A DNA stretch of 42,500 nt, taken from contig WBZZ01002439.1 of the NCBI GenBank assembly GCA_019918135.1, positions 1 through 42,500 of the forward strand. The letters run 5' to 3'. Below are positions 1-10,135 of this stretch, in pieces. Every line of letters begins with the position of its first letter. Within the stretch, counting starts at the first letter, position 1. The DNA is from Paulinella micropora (lineage: Eukaryota > Cercozoa > Imbricatea > Euglyphida > Paulinellidae). Position numbers and translations under genes: made by a program. The notes under the pieces are model-generated. The model ran no database searches. It saw only the letters and a list, made by a program, of their open reading frames with translations, and was not told the origin of the DNA.

Positions 1-3
1 TCA

Positions 4-259
4 ATGGAGAGAAGAGGTAAAACGATGTTTAAGAGTTTTACTATTGGAAAACGAAGAACCAAAGAACAAGCAATGGAAGAAGCAAAGAAATACCACGAGG
101 AAAAAGTAAAACCAAAGTATGATGAATGGAAAGTTAATTATGATAAGGAAACAAAAGAAATCAAAAAAAGAAAAGAAAAGGAATTGGAAGAAGACTCCTT
201 TCAAGTGTGAGTGTGGAGTTGAAATCAATAGGAGTAGCAAAGCAAGACATATGAAATAA
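4..259 (+). pseudogene. Small charged protein with C-terminal zinc-finger-like motif, frameshifted
   Basis: The first frame (4-210) encodes a Lys/Glu-rich, helix-forming protein of about 68 residues. Around position 190-205 the frame is lost. The +1 frame continues to a stop at 257-259 and reads CECGVEINRSSKARHMK, a short Cys-x-Cys...His motif. Similar C-terminal mini zinc fingers occur in small genes of Polinton-like viruses and virophages, from my general knowledge. I infer one gene broken by a single-base indel. It lies at the window edge, so the true start could be upstream. Function unknown. Confidence 0.45.
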
Positions 260-445
260 AAAATTCATACGGCCCCGCCCGCCCCCGCCAGCCCCGCCAG
301 CACCGCCCGCCCCGCCCTAATTTCCATCTAAACATAGGGCCCCCCGTATATATAGACACGGGGAGCACACGGCTGACCACGGCGGGGGCAGACGATTGAT
401 ATAATTATTTACTTTCCAAAAAAATTGTGTTATCCAATATATAAG
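260..445. promoter_or_regulatory. GC-rich gap with TATA-like boxes upstream of the replication genes
   Basis: No gene is seen here. Positions 271-317 are almost pure C/G on an otherwise AT-rich background; the minus strand has many G-runs. A TATA-like run (tatatata) sits at 347-354, flanked by short complementary arms (CCCCGT / ACGGGG). A second one (aatatataag) at 436-445 directly abuts the next start codon. A promoter role is inferred. Confidence 0.4.
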
Positions 446-922
446 ATGGAGACACACACTTACAACGGAATTCAGTATAGGTTGGACAAATTTAGGGAAC
501 AAAAAATTAATTATGAAATCAAAAGGATCAGGGGTCAAGATGTGCTGTATATAATACCGAAGAAGAGAAAGTATAAGGTGGATACAACAACGGCCCAAAA
601 TTACTTGAACCGAGTAAGAGGTGCTGTTTACTTTGAGCATCATGCTATTCCAGTAGCACCACCATTACCGCCTCAGTGTGAAGCGAAAGTGTTTGAAGCG
701 AAAGTGAGAGAAAGAAAAGAAAGGGTGAAAGACCTGATGCGGTATGCGAACTACGAAATCAAACATGTTGATAGAAAGAAGCACGTGCTGGGTATTAATG
801 AAAGCCAGTATTGGGTTAGGATTAGAGGCAACTTTACTTCATTCAGTATGGAAGATGTAGTAAAGTTTATTGAGATAATACTGAACGACTTTATAAAAGA
901 CAGAGACAAGGTAATATGGTAA
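446..922 (+). CDS. Hypothetical protein upstream of the DNA polymerase
   Basis: This intact frame encodes about 158 residues from the ATG at 446. The frame is open further upstream, but that ATG follows a TATA-like box immediately. The protein is basic (many Lys and Arg) with a Pro-rich patch (VAPPLPPQ) near the middle, and shows no signal peptide or membrane segment. Its last codons overlap the polymerase start by 7 bp (916-922), so the two are probably expressed together. I do not recognise the family. The position next to the polymerase suggests a replication accessory role, which is only inference. Confidence 0.55.
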   Translation: METHTYNGIQYRLDKFREQKINYEIKRIRGQDVLYIIPKKRKYKVDTTTAQNYLNRVRGAVYFEHHAIPVAPPLPPQCEAKVFEAKVRERKERVKDLMRYANYEIKHVDRKKHVLGINESQYWVRIRGNFTSFSMEDVVKFIEIILNDFIKDRDKVIW

Positions 923-3900
923 GTCTAAGTATCAAGTTTGTAGATTACTATGGAGCAGTATCTACGGGTTTGAAAAAGATTAACGAGATTTCTGTCAGCG
1001 ATGTTTTAGAAAGACTGTCAGCAATATTTCAAAGCAACGAAAGCCTTTATACAGACGAAAAGGGAATCAATATGGATAAGTTTAGGTTCGTTTTGAAATC
1101 TGTTGAAATGCCGACGGGAGGAACGAGGCTTCAAATAATTGATAAGTTGGATGTATATAAAAAGAGAGGGGTAATTCAAATTAATAATACAGACAACATA
1201 TGCTTAGCCAGAGCAATTGTTGTAGTAAAAGCAAAAATTGAAAAACACAAAAAATACAAGACAATAATGATGGGACGAAAGGTACAGGAGGAGATGGCTT
1301 TGAAACCACACGAAGGAGCGAAAGTTATTCAGGATGTGTGCGGTATTCCTGAAATTAATACATTTGCTAACCACATTAAATACAATCTTGTTATTGTTGA
1401 ATTCCCTGACAAGATTGTTTATAAGACAGATTTACTTGATGAGGATGGCAAACGACTTACGAACCTTTACATACTTAAGACAGAGAAACACTACGATGCG
1501 ATAACCAATATGAAGTCTATGGTATGTAAAGAAAACTTCTGTGAGTTATGCTTAAGAGGATTTCAAAAGAGACATTCTTGCGAATCAACTTGTAATATCT
1601 GCGAAACCAAAGACTGCAAGGGTATTAACGATAAAAGCAATTGGACTGATTGCTATTCGTGTAATAGAAAGTTTCCGAATACGGTATGTTTCAACAACCA
1701 CAAGAAGACGAACTGTGATATCAAAGCAAAATGTCTTACGTGCGGCCTTAATTACAGGAAGAAAGACGAACACAAATGCGGTTATGCGAAATGCCGTAAT
1801 TGTAAGGAACTGAAACCACTTGAACACCAATGTGAAATCGTGAAGAAAGACATATTAACTTTTTCAGAGAAATACATATTCTTTGACTTTGAAGCGACAC
1901 AGGATACGGGCGAGCACATAGTCAATCACGCGGAAAGTCAGTATTACGATGCTAAGGCCGTCATTCATAAGAACATTGATGATTTCTGTAAGTGGGCTTT
2001 TGAATCTAAGCACAACGGCTTTACATTCATTGCTCATAACAGTCGCGGATATGACTGTCAGTTTATTCTTAAATGGTTAGTGGATAACGGACAAGCACCA
2101 TTCGTCATTTATCAAGGCGGTAAGATAATGATGATGATTTTGAAGAAATACCGCTTCATTGATAGTCTCAGTTTCTTGACTATGCCTCTGGCTGATTTTC
2201 CTAAAACATTCGGATTGAAAGAACTTAAAAAGGGTTTCTTCCCTCACTTCTTCAATACTGACAAGAATAAAAACTATGTTGGTGTGATGCCTCATAAAAA
2301 GCACTACGGCTACGACACGATGAAAGATAAGAAGAGAGCGGAATTCTTAGAATGGTATGAAAGCCAAAGAAACGCACATTTGATATGCAGAAGGAAATCG
2401 CCGAATACTGTCATAGCGATGTTGACATTTTGAGAAGGGGATGTACGGATTTTAGAAAGCAGTTTCTAGAATTCGGTATTGACCCGTTTCAATATACAAC
2501 TATTGCGAGTTGTGTTATGGCTTTGTATCGTGCTAAGTTTATGCCAGAGAATTCAATTGCTGTGTTGAAGGCGGAAAAGCAAAACAGGATAACCTCTCGG
2601 GTCTGTGTTGAATGGATAGCTTACAGAAGCAGGTTAGACCAAACGGATATCAAACATGCTTTCAATGGTGGTGAAAAAATGTTTAATTTAGGACAGTCAA
2701 ATGTTTATGTTGATGGCTGGGACGAAAAGACGAAAACCGCTTAAGAGTTTTACGGATGTCATTGGCACGGATGTCAGAAATGCTACAACAGCAATAAATT
2801 GAATATTAAGAAAAATAAGACTATGGGAGATCTATGTAAAAAAACAAAAGAAAGAGAAGTTTTATTAAGCAAACTTTTTGGAGTATCAAAAGTTATTACT
2901 ATCTGGGAATGTGAATGGAGATTAATGAAAACAAGTGAAAGCCTAGCGGAAGATACGAACGAACGAATTACGGAACAAGAAGGACTGAACCCGCGAGAGG
3001 CAATGTTTGGAGGTAGAACGGATGCTCTAACATTGTATTGGAAAGCACGGCACAACAGCGAATATGCAAAATACATTGACATATGCTCTCTGTATCCTAC
3101 CGTTATGTTTTACGACCTTTATCCCAGTGGCCACCATACTATTATAAGACCGAACAACGACGACGACCGAAAGGATATGAAAAACACAATCATAAACAGA
3201 GAATATTTCGGAGTGGCTAAGGTTAAGATGCTACCGCCGAGAAAATTACTACACCCCGTTTTACCTAAGGCGGATAGAGGTAAGCTTATGTATTACTTAT
3301 GCGACAAGTGCGGAATGACTGAACAGAAAACCGAATGTAAGCACACCGATAACGAGCGAGCAATAACGGGCACTTGGGCAACTCCTGAAATCTACAAGGC
3401 CTTAGACAAAGGCTACAAGCTAATTAAGGTATATGAGGTATGGCACTGGAAGGAGCAGAGCAGTAGCCTGTTCAAAGATTACATAAAAACTTTCTTAAAG
3501 GTTAAACAAGAGTCAAGTGGATATACTGATGGTTGTATTACACAGGAACAAAATAGAAACTACATTGACAGTATGGAAATCAAGATGGGTATTAAGATGG
3601 ACGAAAATAAGATAGAAGAAAACCCTGGAAGACGAGCGGTTGCTAAGTTGTGCTTGAATAGCCTGTGGGGCAAGTTTGGTGAAAAGCAAAACAAGACTCA
3701 AAACAAAATGATTAAAGATGAAGATACCTTATACAAGTTAATGAACGATAAGTCAGTTGATAACATAAACATAAACATTATTAACGACAAAATAATAGAA
3801 GCGAGTTATGACCTTAAACAAGATGCAGTAAGTGACCCCGTAAAAACAAATATTGTAGTTGCTTTATTTACGACTTGCCACGCGAGGATTAGACTATATG

Positions 3901-4460
3901 AGATGATGGACAAACTAGACAACAGAGTTCTATACCACGATACCGACAGTGTCATATATACAACAGACTTAACGAAAGGCGAAACAGATGTGAAAACGGG
4001 TAAGTTGTTAGGCGAATGGACGGACGAACTACACGGAGCAAAGATTATGACCTTTATCGGAGGCGGACCAAAGTGTTATGGATATGTATTAGATAACGGC
4101 AAAGCAAGTATGAAAGTCAAAGGCTTTTGTATGAATTATGAAAACAATAAATCATTAAATTTACCAAATATGTTAAGTGTCATTAGTTGCGGACTTGGAA
4201 TTAAAAACAACGACCTTATTGAGAACGGCAAGAATGAATTGTTAGAGTTGCTTAAAACTCAGGAAGAAAAATTGATTGCTAAACGAATTGAAAAATCTGG
4301 TAAAGTTGTTATAGTAGAGAACAGCAAGATAACAAGAGACAAACAACAGAAAAAAATAACGAGCGAATACTTAGAAAAAATATTCAGCTTTACTTACACC
4401 AAAAGAAATATTATAGGTATTGTAGATAATGCGATTGAAACTAGACCATTCGGTTATTAA
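916..4460 (+). pseudogene. polB: Protein-primed family B DNA polymerase (pPolB), Polinton type, broken twice
   Basis: About 1,180 residues in total, normal for Polinton pPolB. The N-terminal third has a cluster of Cys/His pairs (residues ~205-310). Exonuclease motifs follow: ExoI FDFEAT (D324/E326), ExoII AHNSRGYDCQF, and ExoIII YCHSDVDIL in the next frame. Polymerase motif A is DICSLYP near 3078, motif B KLCLNSLWGKFG near 3648, and motif C DTDS at 3939, all with catalytic residues kept. Two lesions are visible. A single-base frameshift lies at about 2370-2380, after which coding continues in the frame of 2385. An in-frame TAA at 2742-2744 follows, with the conserved FYGCHWHGCQKCY segment directly after it in the same frame. 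The enzyme would replicate the viral genome by protein priming. It overlaps the upstream gene by 7 bp and converges on the lipase gene. Confidence 0.93.
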
Positions 4461-4462
4461 AT

Positions 4463-4529
4463 GTAGGGCAATAAAAACTTTATAGATACAACTTACAGTT
4501 GTAAACTGTATATTTTTTTGCCCCTACCC
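4463..4529. terminator. Imperfect hairpin between convergent polymerase and lipase genes
   Basis: A left arm gtagggcaataaaaa (from 4463) is complementary, with mismatches, to a right arm of T-run plus gcccctac ending near 4527. It starts 3 bp after the polymerase stop and reaches past the lipase stop, which fits a bidirectional 3'-end signal. The 17-bp palindrome described separately lies inside the loop. Confidence 0.4.
4486..4510 (+). repeat. Copy 1 of a 25-bp motif containing a 17-bp palindrome
   Basis: Positions 4494-4510 read tacagttgtaaactgta, a perfect palindrome with 7-bp arms and a 3-nt centre. With the 8 bases to its left, it matches the minus strand of 11442-11466 at 24 of 25 positions. 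It could be a binding site for a dimeric protein or part of a transcript-end structure. Confidence 0.7.
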
Positions 4530-5186
4530 TTGAAGCTCCTGATTGTATGTATTCCTTTCTTTGGTTTGACTAACTTAGTATTTACAGCCGTAGCACCTAA
4601 CAATGAAACGGGGTCAAATGCTGTTCGGTAGTTTGTCGTTAGCTTCGCAGTCTTTGCCCTTTTACCTTTTGGATTTACCTTGACAGCTACTCGGTCAATT
4701 ACTCCTTCAATGAGGTCTCTTGTGCTACTGCCTTTGTTGTATGTGGTAGCCCTCACCCCAGTCTGTCGGCTTAAATCTTTTGCTATTGTGCCACCTAACG
4801 AATGACCCGTCAGCTCTACATTATCCTTGCCATATTTTTTATCACTTCATTAACCAGCTTCTGCTCTTCTTTGTATCTCGGTGTTCTTTTAATACTTTCT
4901 TTACTAATGCGACATCTGTGAGTAAGTCTCGCTTATCCGCGGAGCCTCTAAATGCTACAATCGCCTTACCATCTTTTTCATACACTGTTGATTTTTCTTT
5001 GCTTGCGACTGGTTTCCATCCGTCAGCACCTTTTCTCTCTGACGAAGACAAATATACATCCTCTGATAACTCAGCACTGCCTCCCTTCTGCCTTCTGTAT
5101 TCCTTACCAGCTTTTTTCAATGCCTCCCCATAGCTTATATTATGCTTAGCAGAGTAAGCCTTTACGAATTTAATCCACTCGGACAT
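4493..5186 (-). pseudogene. Class-3 lipase (phospholipase-like) with N-terminal viral helical motif, twice frameshifted
   Basis: Starting from the ATG at 5186, the first ~36 residues (MSEWIKFVKAYSAKHNIS...) match a short basic helical motif (HMG/YABBY-like) that I know from NCLDV and Polinton-like virus proteins. The lipase core follows: IVAFRGSADKRDLLTD, the oxyanion-region pattern of class-3 lipases, then ELTGHSLGGTIA (nucleophile elbow GHSLGG at 4790-4807). The core spans three frames. One indel is near 4885; another coincides with an A6/T6 run at 4835-4840. The nucleophile Ser is visible; I did not assign the Asp and His. It would hydrolyse lipid esters, perhaps for membrane breach during entry or exit (inference). 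The gene is convergent with polB. Confidence 0.75.
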
Positions 5187-5326
5187 TCGCGGAGATTGCA
5201 AAGCTACGTTTGCAAAACGTACTTCGCCTCCGCCCTCCACGGGTTTTGTGAAGCTTTTTCAAAAGGTTCCTACATTAATTATTTATTTTTTATTTTTTTA
5301 TATTACCCTACTATATACACCCTACT
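5187..5326. promoter_or_regulatory. Divergent intergenic region between lipase and ExoX-like gene
   Basis: An AT-rich stretch at 5270-5320 contains long T and TA runs and a ctatatacacc box about 10 bp before the ATG at 5327. It separates two divergently transcribed genes and probably carries both promoters. Confidence 0.3.
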
Positions 5327-5602
5327 ATGACCACCCTAACAAGACTGTGCAAGAAGTTCCAAAAACTTTCCATTGAAGGAGAAAAAAAATCTTTCTCGTT
5401 GGAAAATGTTCAAAAGGTAATCCACGACGAAATAAAAGCGATTGAAGAAAAGAGAAATACACAGCCGAAAGACACTTTTCAATTTGGCAAATACCGCGGA
5501 AAGATGTTTGAAGATATCGCAAAGATTGATAAGCCATATATTGAATGGTTAGTTCGTCAGCCGTGGTGCCGAAATAAAGATGAATTGAAGAAGTATTTGT
5601 AA
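5327..5602 (+). CDS. Small protein with ExoX C-terminal-like domain
   Basis: An intact frame of 91 residues. The C-terminal half contains FQFGKYRGKMFEDIAKID followed by PYIEWLVRQPW, the pattern of the small domain found at the C-terminus of exodeoxyribonuclease X and in stand-alone phage and viral proteins (pattern: FGKYKG...PxYxxWL). The N-terminal half is a Lys/Glu-rich helix with no nuclease motif. The domain is thought to bind nucleic acid; no catalytic residues are visible, so I make no enzymatic claim. It is the only plus-strand gene between the polymerase and position 13205, and lies between two minus-strand genes. Confidence 0.6.
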   Translation: MTTLTRLCKKFQKLSIEGEKKSFSLENVQKVIHDEIKAIEEKRNTQPKDTFQFGKYRGKMFEDIAKIDKPYIEWLVRQPWCRNKDELKKYL

Positions 5603-5640
5603 AGTATTTTGTATTTTTTTTTGCTTCCGCGAAGGGGGTT

Positions 5641-5661
5641 GTAGGGGGCGAAGACCCCTAC
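5641..5661. terminator. Perfect 7-bp hairpin at the end of the structural gene
   Basis: Arms gtagggg (5641-5647) and cccctac (5655-5661) enclose a 7-nt loop. The right arm contains the minus-strand TAG stop of the extended structural gene (5658-5660). The same arrangement is seen at 11593-11607. Confidence 0.6.
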
Positions 5662-6910
5662 TGATCTTCTGAGAAATTAACTATAACACTTACATTGCTT
5701 CCATTATTAACAGTAGATACAGACTTTTGTAAAATGTTAGATTTTCACCAGGAGAGAGTTGTATGTCGTAAGTTCACAGGTCAATAAGCTGGCTAGAAGT
5801 AGCATTAACATAAAGTTTAAGGATGACATCCGTTATAGTGGCACCACCAACGGCAGTCGCAGCAGTATCCTTTGATACCATTGAAGTTTTGGTATCAATA
5901 TCCGCGAAGTTCTCCGCCGTAAGTGTCCCAGTCGTTTTCACAATCCGCACTATATTAACTTTGCTGTCTTCGTTTGATATGCTCACGAGAGATGGATAAA
6001 CAATTGAATAATTGGTCACACCATTAAAAGTTGTTTTATTTTTTATGCTAATAATTGGGCTTTCCGTTGTGCTCGCTGGCTCACTACCTTCCGCTTCGTT
6101 TGATATGCTTGAATTAATAGTGTTGGTGCCCTCAATAAACATACTACAACTGGCTGTTTTTAATGTTTGATTAGCATTACCAGTTCCATAATTTCTAATA
6201 CAAGCTGAAAAAGGTAGGGTTGTATTTGAAAGACTAACACCCACATTCGCATTCGCATACCTAATTGTATGAACAAGCTGAAATTCTCCACTTGATGGAT
6301 TTTCTATGTAGAACCTTATAGCACCAAAGCCAAGATATTGAAATTTAATCTGGAATACATTCCCTTTGGTCCAGTCTAAGGCGTGCATAATTTTAGTTCC
6401 ATCACAAGGGTCATCCCAGATCGCGTGGGGAATAAGTGTCGGCACCCCTCCTTTAACACTGGCGATATTCATACCAGTCGCTTTTATTTTGTAAAAATAG
6501 AAGCCATTAGTAAAATCACTTTCACCTATGCCGATATATGCATTGTATTCTTTCGTTTCATCAGTATTCCATAAATCAGTAAATCGTGTTAGAACTCCCA
6601 TACCTGTTCTGTATTTAATTCTTTTTTTACTCGTCAATACAGCATTCGCAGTCGTCTTCACATCTGTTTTAAGTTCGGCCATATTCGCATTAAATGAAAT
6701 GGTTGCATCAGTTTGAGCTAATGTCCATATTCGTGTATTGATAGTGTATGGGAAAATCTCTTGTAATACTGGTGTTAATTGACCTACCAATGCTTCGCAG
6801 AAAGCGGTTTTCATACTATTGGTTTCAACATTACCATCGTAGCCGACTTTGACATTAATGAAGTCTCCGTCAGGGTCTTGTGCTATCAAATTTCTCTGGT
6901 GGGTGGTCAT
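5658..6910 (-). pseudogene. Beta-rich structural protein of a type also seen in phages and marine viruses
   Basis: The uninterrupted frame runs 6910-5774 (378 residues). Past a TGA at 5774 the same frame continues with TYDIQLSPGENL, and then a shifted frame ends at the TAG at 5660. The C-terminus therefore probably has one stop and one indel. The central region (NTRIWTLAQTD, KKRIKYRTGMGVLTRFTD, TKGNVFQIKFQYLGFGA, VHTIRYANANV) matches my memory of a family of large virion-associated proteins from tailed phages and marine viral metagenomes; I know no precise function. It lies next to the capsid genes and on the same strand, so a virion surface or minor structural role is likely. No signal peptide is seen. 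Confidence 0.6.
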
Positions 6911-7010
6911 AGTAGGAGCTTTTTTAAAAAAACCACCTACGACGTAAGCTTTGTATATTGTAATAAAAAATAAAATTAAAATTTTTTAAATATTACTTCC
7001 GCGGTGGGGG
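6911..7010. promoter_or_regulatory. AT-rich gap between structural gene and MCP
   Basis: The stretch contains complementary arms gtagg/cctac around a T/A-rich loop (6912-6940), an A/T run, and a GC patch (ccgcggtggggg) right after the MCP stop. On the minus strand a caatatacaaag box lies about 45 bp before the next start codon. A role as MCP 3' end plus downstream promoter is inferred. Confidence 0.3.
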
Positions 7011-8483
7011 TTATGAAATCGTAATCATATTCGCCTTAACCTGAACCTCTCGCTGAGTGATCGCCACAGTGTAGTGGTTAAGAGCAGTTCCCGCATTAGT
7101 CCCAATAAACTCCCATCGTCGCTCAGTATCAAGACTCAAACCACTGATTTCATTTTGGTCTTTGCTCCATAGCGGGCGGGTATTATCCCAAGTATCAACC
7201 CAGAACCAGTTGTATTGATACACATCGTTATTCATCAAGGTCAAACCCTCAATCTTCGGCTTTAGGTACATATAGTCTTCTTCAGTGGCACAGTCAACGC
7301 TAAACTCTTGCTGACGTGCTCCGTCTAGAGTAGTGTATAAAGTAGCGATCTTTGTTGCTGTACGATTATTATGGTCATAAGCTGTGTTCTTCCTTTCTCG
7401 GTGTTAAAAACAGAGTGATAAATCTTCTTCAAACGGCGACCGTGGCCCCTGTCAAATCGCATAATAATGTTTTGGGTTGTGGTTGCTCCAATTGAATTCT
7501 TATAAACATATGGATAATCAATATTGAAGCTCATACCTTCGGGGCTAGCAATCTTCTGCTGGATTGATTGAATGACATCAGGGTTCGTTTCAACCGCAAG
7601 AAACAAGGCAAGATTGGTGACATCAGCAGATACAGCCATAGGCATGGTAGCATTTGCTGTGGCAAGATAAGCAGTGCTAATACAAGTAGCCGCACCATTC
7701 GTCACCGTATAACCAGTTCTGTCAGTAGCACTCCACACAATCCGCATAGTCAAAATCTCTGGAAACATAATAGTCTTATCAAGTGCGAAAATAGTACAAA
7801 TGAATTTTAACATTAATTGCTAAAACAGCATTCGCTCCACTTCCAACAAGATACTTTGCCTCATTGTAATTAACATTTACGGCCGACAAAGCTCCAACTC
7901 CAGTCGTCAAAGCAGCATCATCGTGACGACGAGCAGAAATCACGGGCTCTCGCAATAGACCCTGAGTTGCGACCGCAACATCGTTATTACCATCAGCGGC
8001 CGCACGAAAGGCTGTTCTAGTTGCTTCAACAGCACTAATGTTAATCAAGCCGTTAGCATTACACTTTTGAAGCATACAGCCATAACCACTAGCATCACCG
8101 TGGTTAGGAAGGTCTAAGAAATCCTTCAAGCTCATTTCTGGTTTCCACAACATCTTAGTATAGTGTCTGAGATTGTTAACATCGCATAGATAAACACCGC
8201 TACGGGTTTGAAGTTGTATCTGGCTAATTTGCGAAAGGCCATCCATAAAAATTCTAGTATAAGTGTTGGCAGGAGCCGCTCTCATAGTATAAGTAAAACT
8301 CAAATAAGACCGAGCGAGATTAAAAGGTCGGCTAATAAGGTCAAAGCTTCGTTCTTGTCCGCCAGCAGTGGTGACTTCAAATGTTCCAGAACCCTCACGA
8401 GGGGCCAGCTTATTCAAACGATAAGAAGCACTGATGTAGTCAGTCTTGCTAAAATCTAGTTCGCCTCCGTGTTGTGTAGGCAT
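7011..8483 (-). pseudogene. MCP: Major capsid protein, double jelly-roll, Polinton type, two frameshifts
   Basis: About 490 residues across three minus-strand segments: 8483-7779, 7813-7325 and 7271-7011. The first and third share a frame, so two compensating indels are inferred, near 7800 and near 7370. Recognisable MCP stretches are RSYLSFTYTMRA and the subunit-contact region IQLQTRSGVYLCDV in the first jelly roll, TIFALDKTIMFPEILTMRIVW at the junction of segments, and VYQYNWFWVDTWDN and AITQREVQVKANM in the second. It forms the hexameric capsomers of an icosahedral virion. It is the first gene of a minus-strand cluster with penton and protease upstream. The start is the ATG at 8483, with an AT-rich leader (attaaaatataag) behind it. 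Confidence 0.88.
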
Positions 8484-8545
8484 TTGTTTTCCCTCTTTTT
8501 ACGGTTGTCTTATATTTTAATATGAGAAAAAAATAAATTAATTAA

Positions 8546-9357
8546 TTAACGGCTTTTTAACAAATTAAAAAATGATGTAAATAAATTAAAATAATTCGTC
8601 TCGCGGTAAGTCAACAAAGTCATTACAATGCCCAAACCGTTTAGGTTAATGGCTTGGTCGTTTTCGTCAGTCAAGTAAAACCGATACACATTGCTTGAAC
8701 TAGTAGATAGCCGTTTTCCGTATTCACTACCCGAGCCGTCGTAGATAAAGAGCCGAACGGGATTTCATTCGCTGTGTATATTTCTTGGAGCACGTGATTA
8801 TCACCCTCACCAACTAGGTCGCTTTGTAGATACAAAGTTTTCTCGCCAGTCAAGATTATGACATTCGGCGACCTAATGGTATTATTAGCAAAGAAATATG
8901 TTGAGTCGCGGTCAAAACCCATTACTTCGTGAATACGAGTTTCGGTGTCAAATATAAACCGCGGTTGAATTCCTCCATTGTTCGCTACTGTAAATAATAG
9001 CTTGCCGTCTTCTGGGTCGGTGTTTGTGTTGTTGCTCGTAACGGTGTATGTGTAGTTGTTGGGGCTGTCAGCCGTTAGCACCTCGGCCAGTTTATTTTTT
9101 AAGTTGTTCATCGTATAGTTGCCTTCGGGTATCGTAATTACCGCCTCGTTACCATTCTCGCTCAGAATAAAAGTATTGTAAGGACTGGCGACGGAATAAT
9201 ACGACTTCGGCACATAGATATGTAAAATTTTACAGTGTGTCGGGTTGTCTAGCGATTTCATATTCACTTCACAACTAAAATCTGAATCTGTGCCATTTAT
9301 CCGATTTTTGCTGTTAATATAGTAAATACCACTCGCATGACCACCTTTATACTCCAT
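8546..9357 (-). pseudogene. Minor capsid (penton) protein, single jelly-roll, frameshifted near the C-terminus
   Basis: The main frame (9357-8671) opens with GIYYINSKNRINGTDSDFSC, continues with KILHIYVPKSYYSV and VITIPEGNYTMNNL, all typical of the Polinton penton or minor capsid protein. The frame stops prematurely at 8671. The shifted frame right there reads FYLTDEND and INLNGLGIVMTLLTYRE and ends at the TAA at 8546-8548. That is the expected C-terminal strand, so one indel near 8690 broke the gene. The protein sits at the icosahedral vertices. Its start overlaps the 3' end of the protease frame by about 60 bp. Confidence 0.82.
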
Positions 9358-9902
9358 CGCAGAGTCTCCGCACCTCTAATTTTGGATATATAATAGAAAA
9401 AATATTTTTTTGTTTTAATTGCTTCAAATACAGGTATCAAACCATAGCCGTTCTGGGCTTTCAACTCCTCCGCTTCTTTTTCTTTTAAGTCCGTCCAACC
9501 GCTGGCAAATTTAAAGCGATTGCCTTTCGCCCGCTCTAACAAAAACCTAATACTATGCCACCCGCAGGTATCTGTTGTGTCGCTTTGGTTTTTAACCTGA
9601 TTAACCTTCATAAGCAGATATGTGCTCGGCTTACTCTTGTCAATAAGCTGTTTCATTTGGTGTAGAAATAGCTCAGTCGGTTTACACAAAGCGAGTGGGT
9701 CGTAGATTTCAATAGAGTCGTCTTTAATTAGGTCAACCCAAACAGCAATCCAATGTGAGCCTGGTTGACTAGACTTATCCAAGTTCATTATAAATCCATA
9801 ATTCTTTCTTTGTTCTGGTTTCAGTTTGTTTATTTCATCGCTCGCTACTGTTCCCAAATACCAATCGTGCTTTTTCATAATATTGTCTATTTCATCCGTC
9901 AT
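9297..9902 (-). CDS. Adenain-like maturation cysteine protease
   Basis: 201 residues from the ATG at 9902. Catalytic positions are visible: His50 in PGSHWIAVW, Asp68 in EIYDPLA, Gln106 in KNQSDT and Cys113 in DTCGWHSIRF, the His-Asp-Gln-Cys arrangement of the adenovirus protease fold used by Polintons and virophages to mature capsid proteins. The frame is open upstream of the ATG and encodes a Gly/Ala-rich stretch. A preceding frame (10135-9923) may be its N-terminal extension, separated by one indel near 9940. The last ~20 codons overlap the penton start. The final residues after ISKIRGA may be out of frame relative to the ancestral end. Confidence 0.85.
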   Translation of the reverse strand: MTDEIDNIMKKHDWYLGTVASDEINKLKPEQRKNYGFIMNLDKSSQPGSHWIAVWVDLIKDDSIEIYDPLALCKPTELFLHQMKQLIDKSKPSTYLLMKVNQVKNQSDTTDTCGWHSIRFLLERAKGNRFKFASGWTDLKEKEAEELKAQNGYGLIPVFEAIKTKKYFFYYISKIRGAETLRWSIKVVMRVVFTILTAKIG

Positions 9903-9922
9903 TAAACCTCTGCCTGCCCCCG

Positions 9923-10135
9923 CTAAGTTCTCTGGTATTTTTGTTGCTCTTCTGTTGGAGGTGGTTGCTCTTCTGTCGGCGGTGGTTGTTGCTCTTCTGT
10001 TGGAGGTGGTTGAACTTCTGGCTGTGGAACTTCCTCGGTTGGTTGAATACCGAGAGTATTTGAAACTTGATTTTTAATGTTTGGGTCGCTTCTCATTTCA
10101 TTTACTAAGTTATTTACATAATCCTTCTTCTTCAT
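9923..10135 (-). CDS. Proline-rich short frame, probable N-terminal part of the protease gene
   Basis: 70 residues from the ATG at 10135: a basic helical start (MKKKDYVNNLVNEMRSDPNI) followed by several PPPTEEQ repeats. It ends at 9923, only 21 bp before the protease ATG. A one-base shift at about 9940 would join it to the open frame running into the protease. Either it is a separate small linker protein or, more likely, a low-complexity N-terminal arm of the protease. It overlaps the upstream coiled-coil gene by 26 bp. Confidence 0.5.
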   Translation of the reverse strand: MKKKDYVNNLVNEMRSDPNIKNQVSNTLGIQPTEEVPQPEVQPPPTEEQQPPPTEEQPPPTEEQQKYQRT

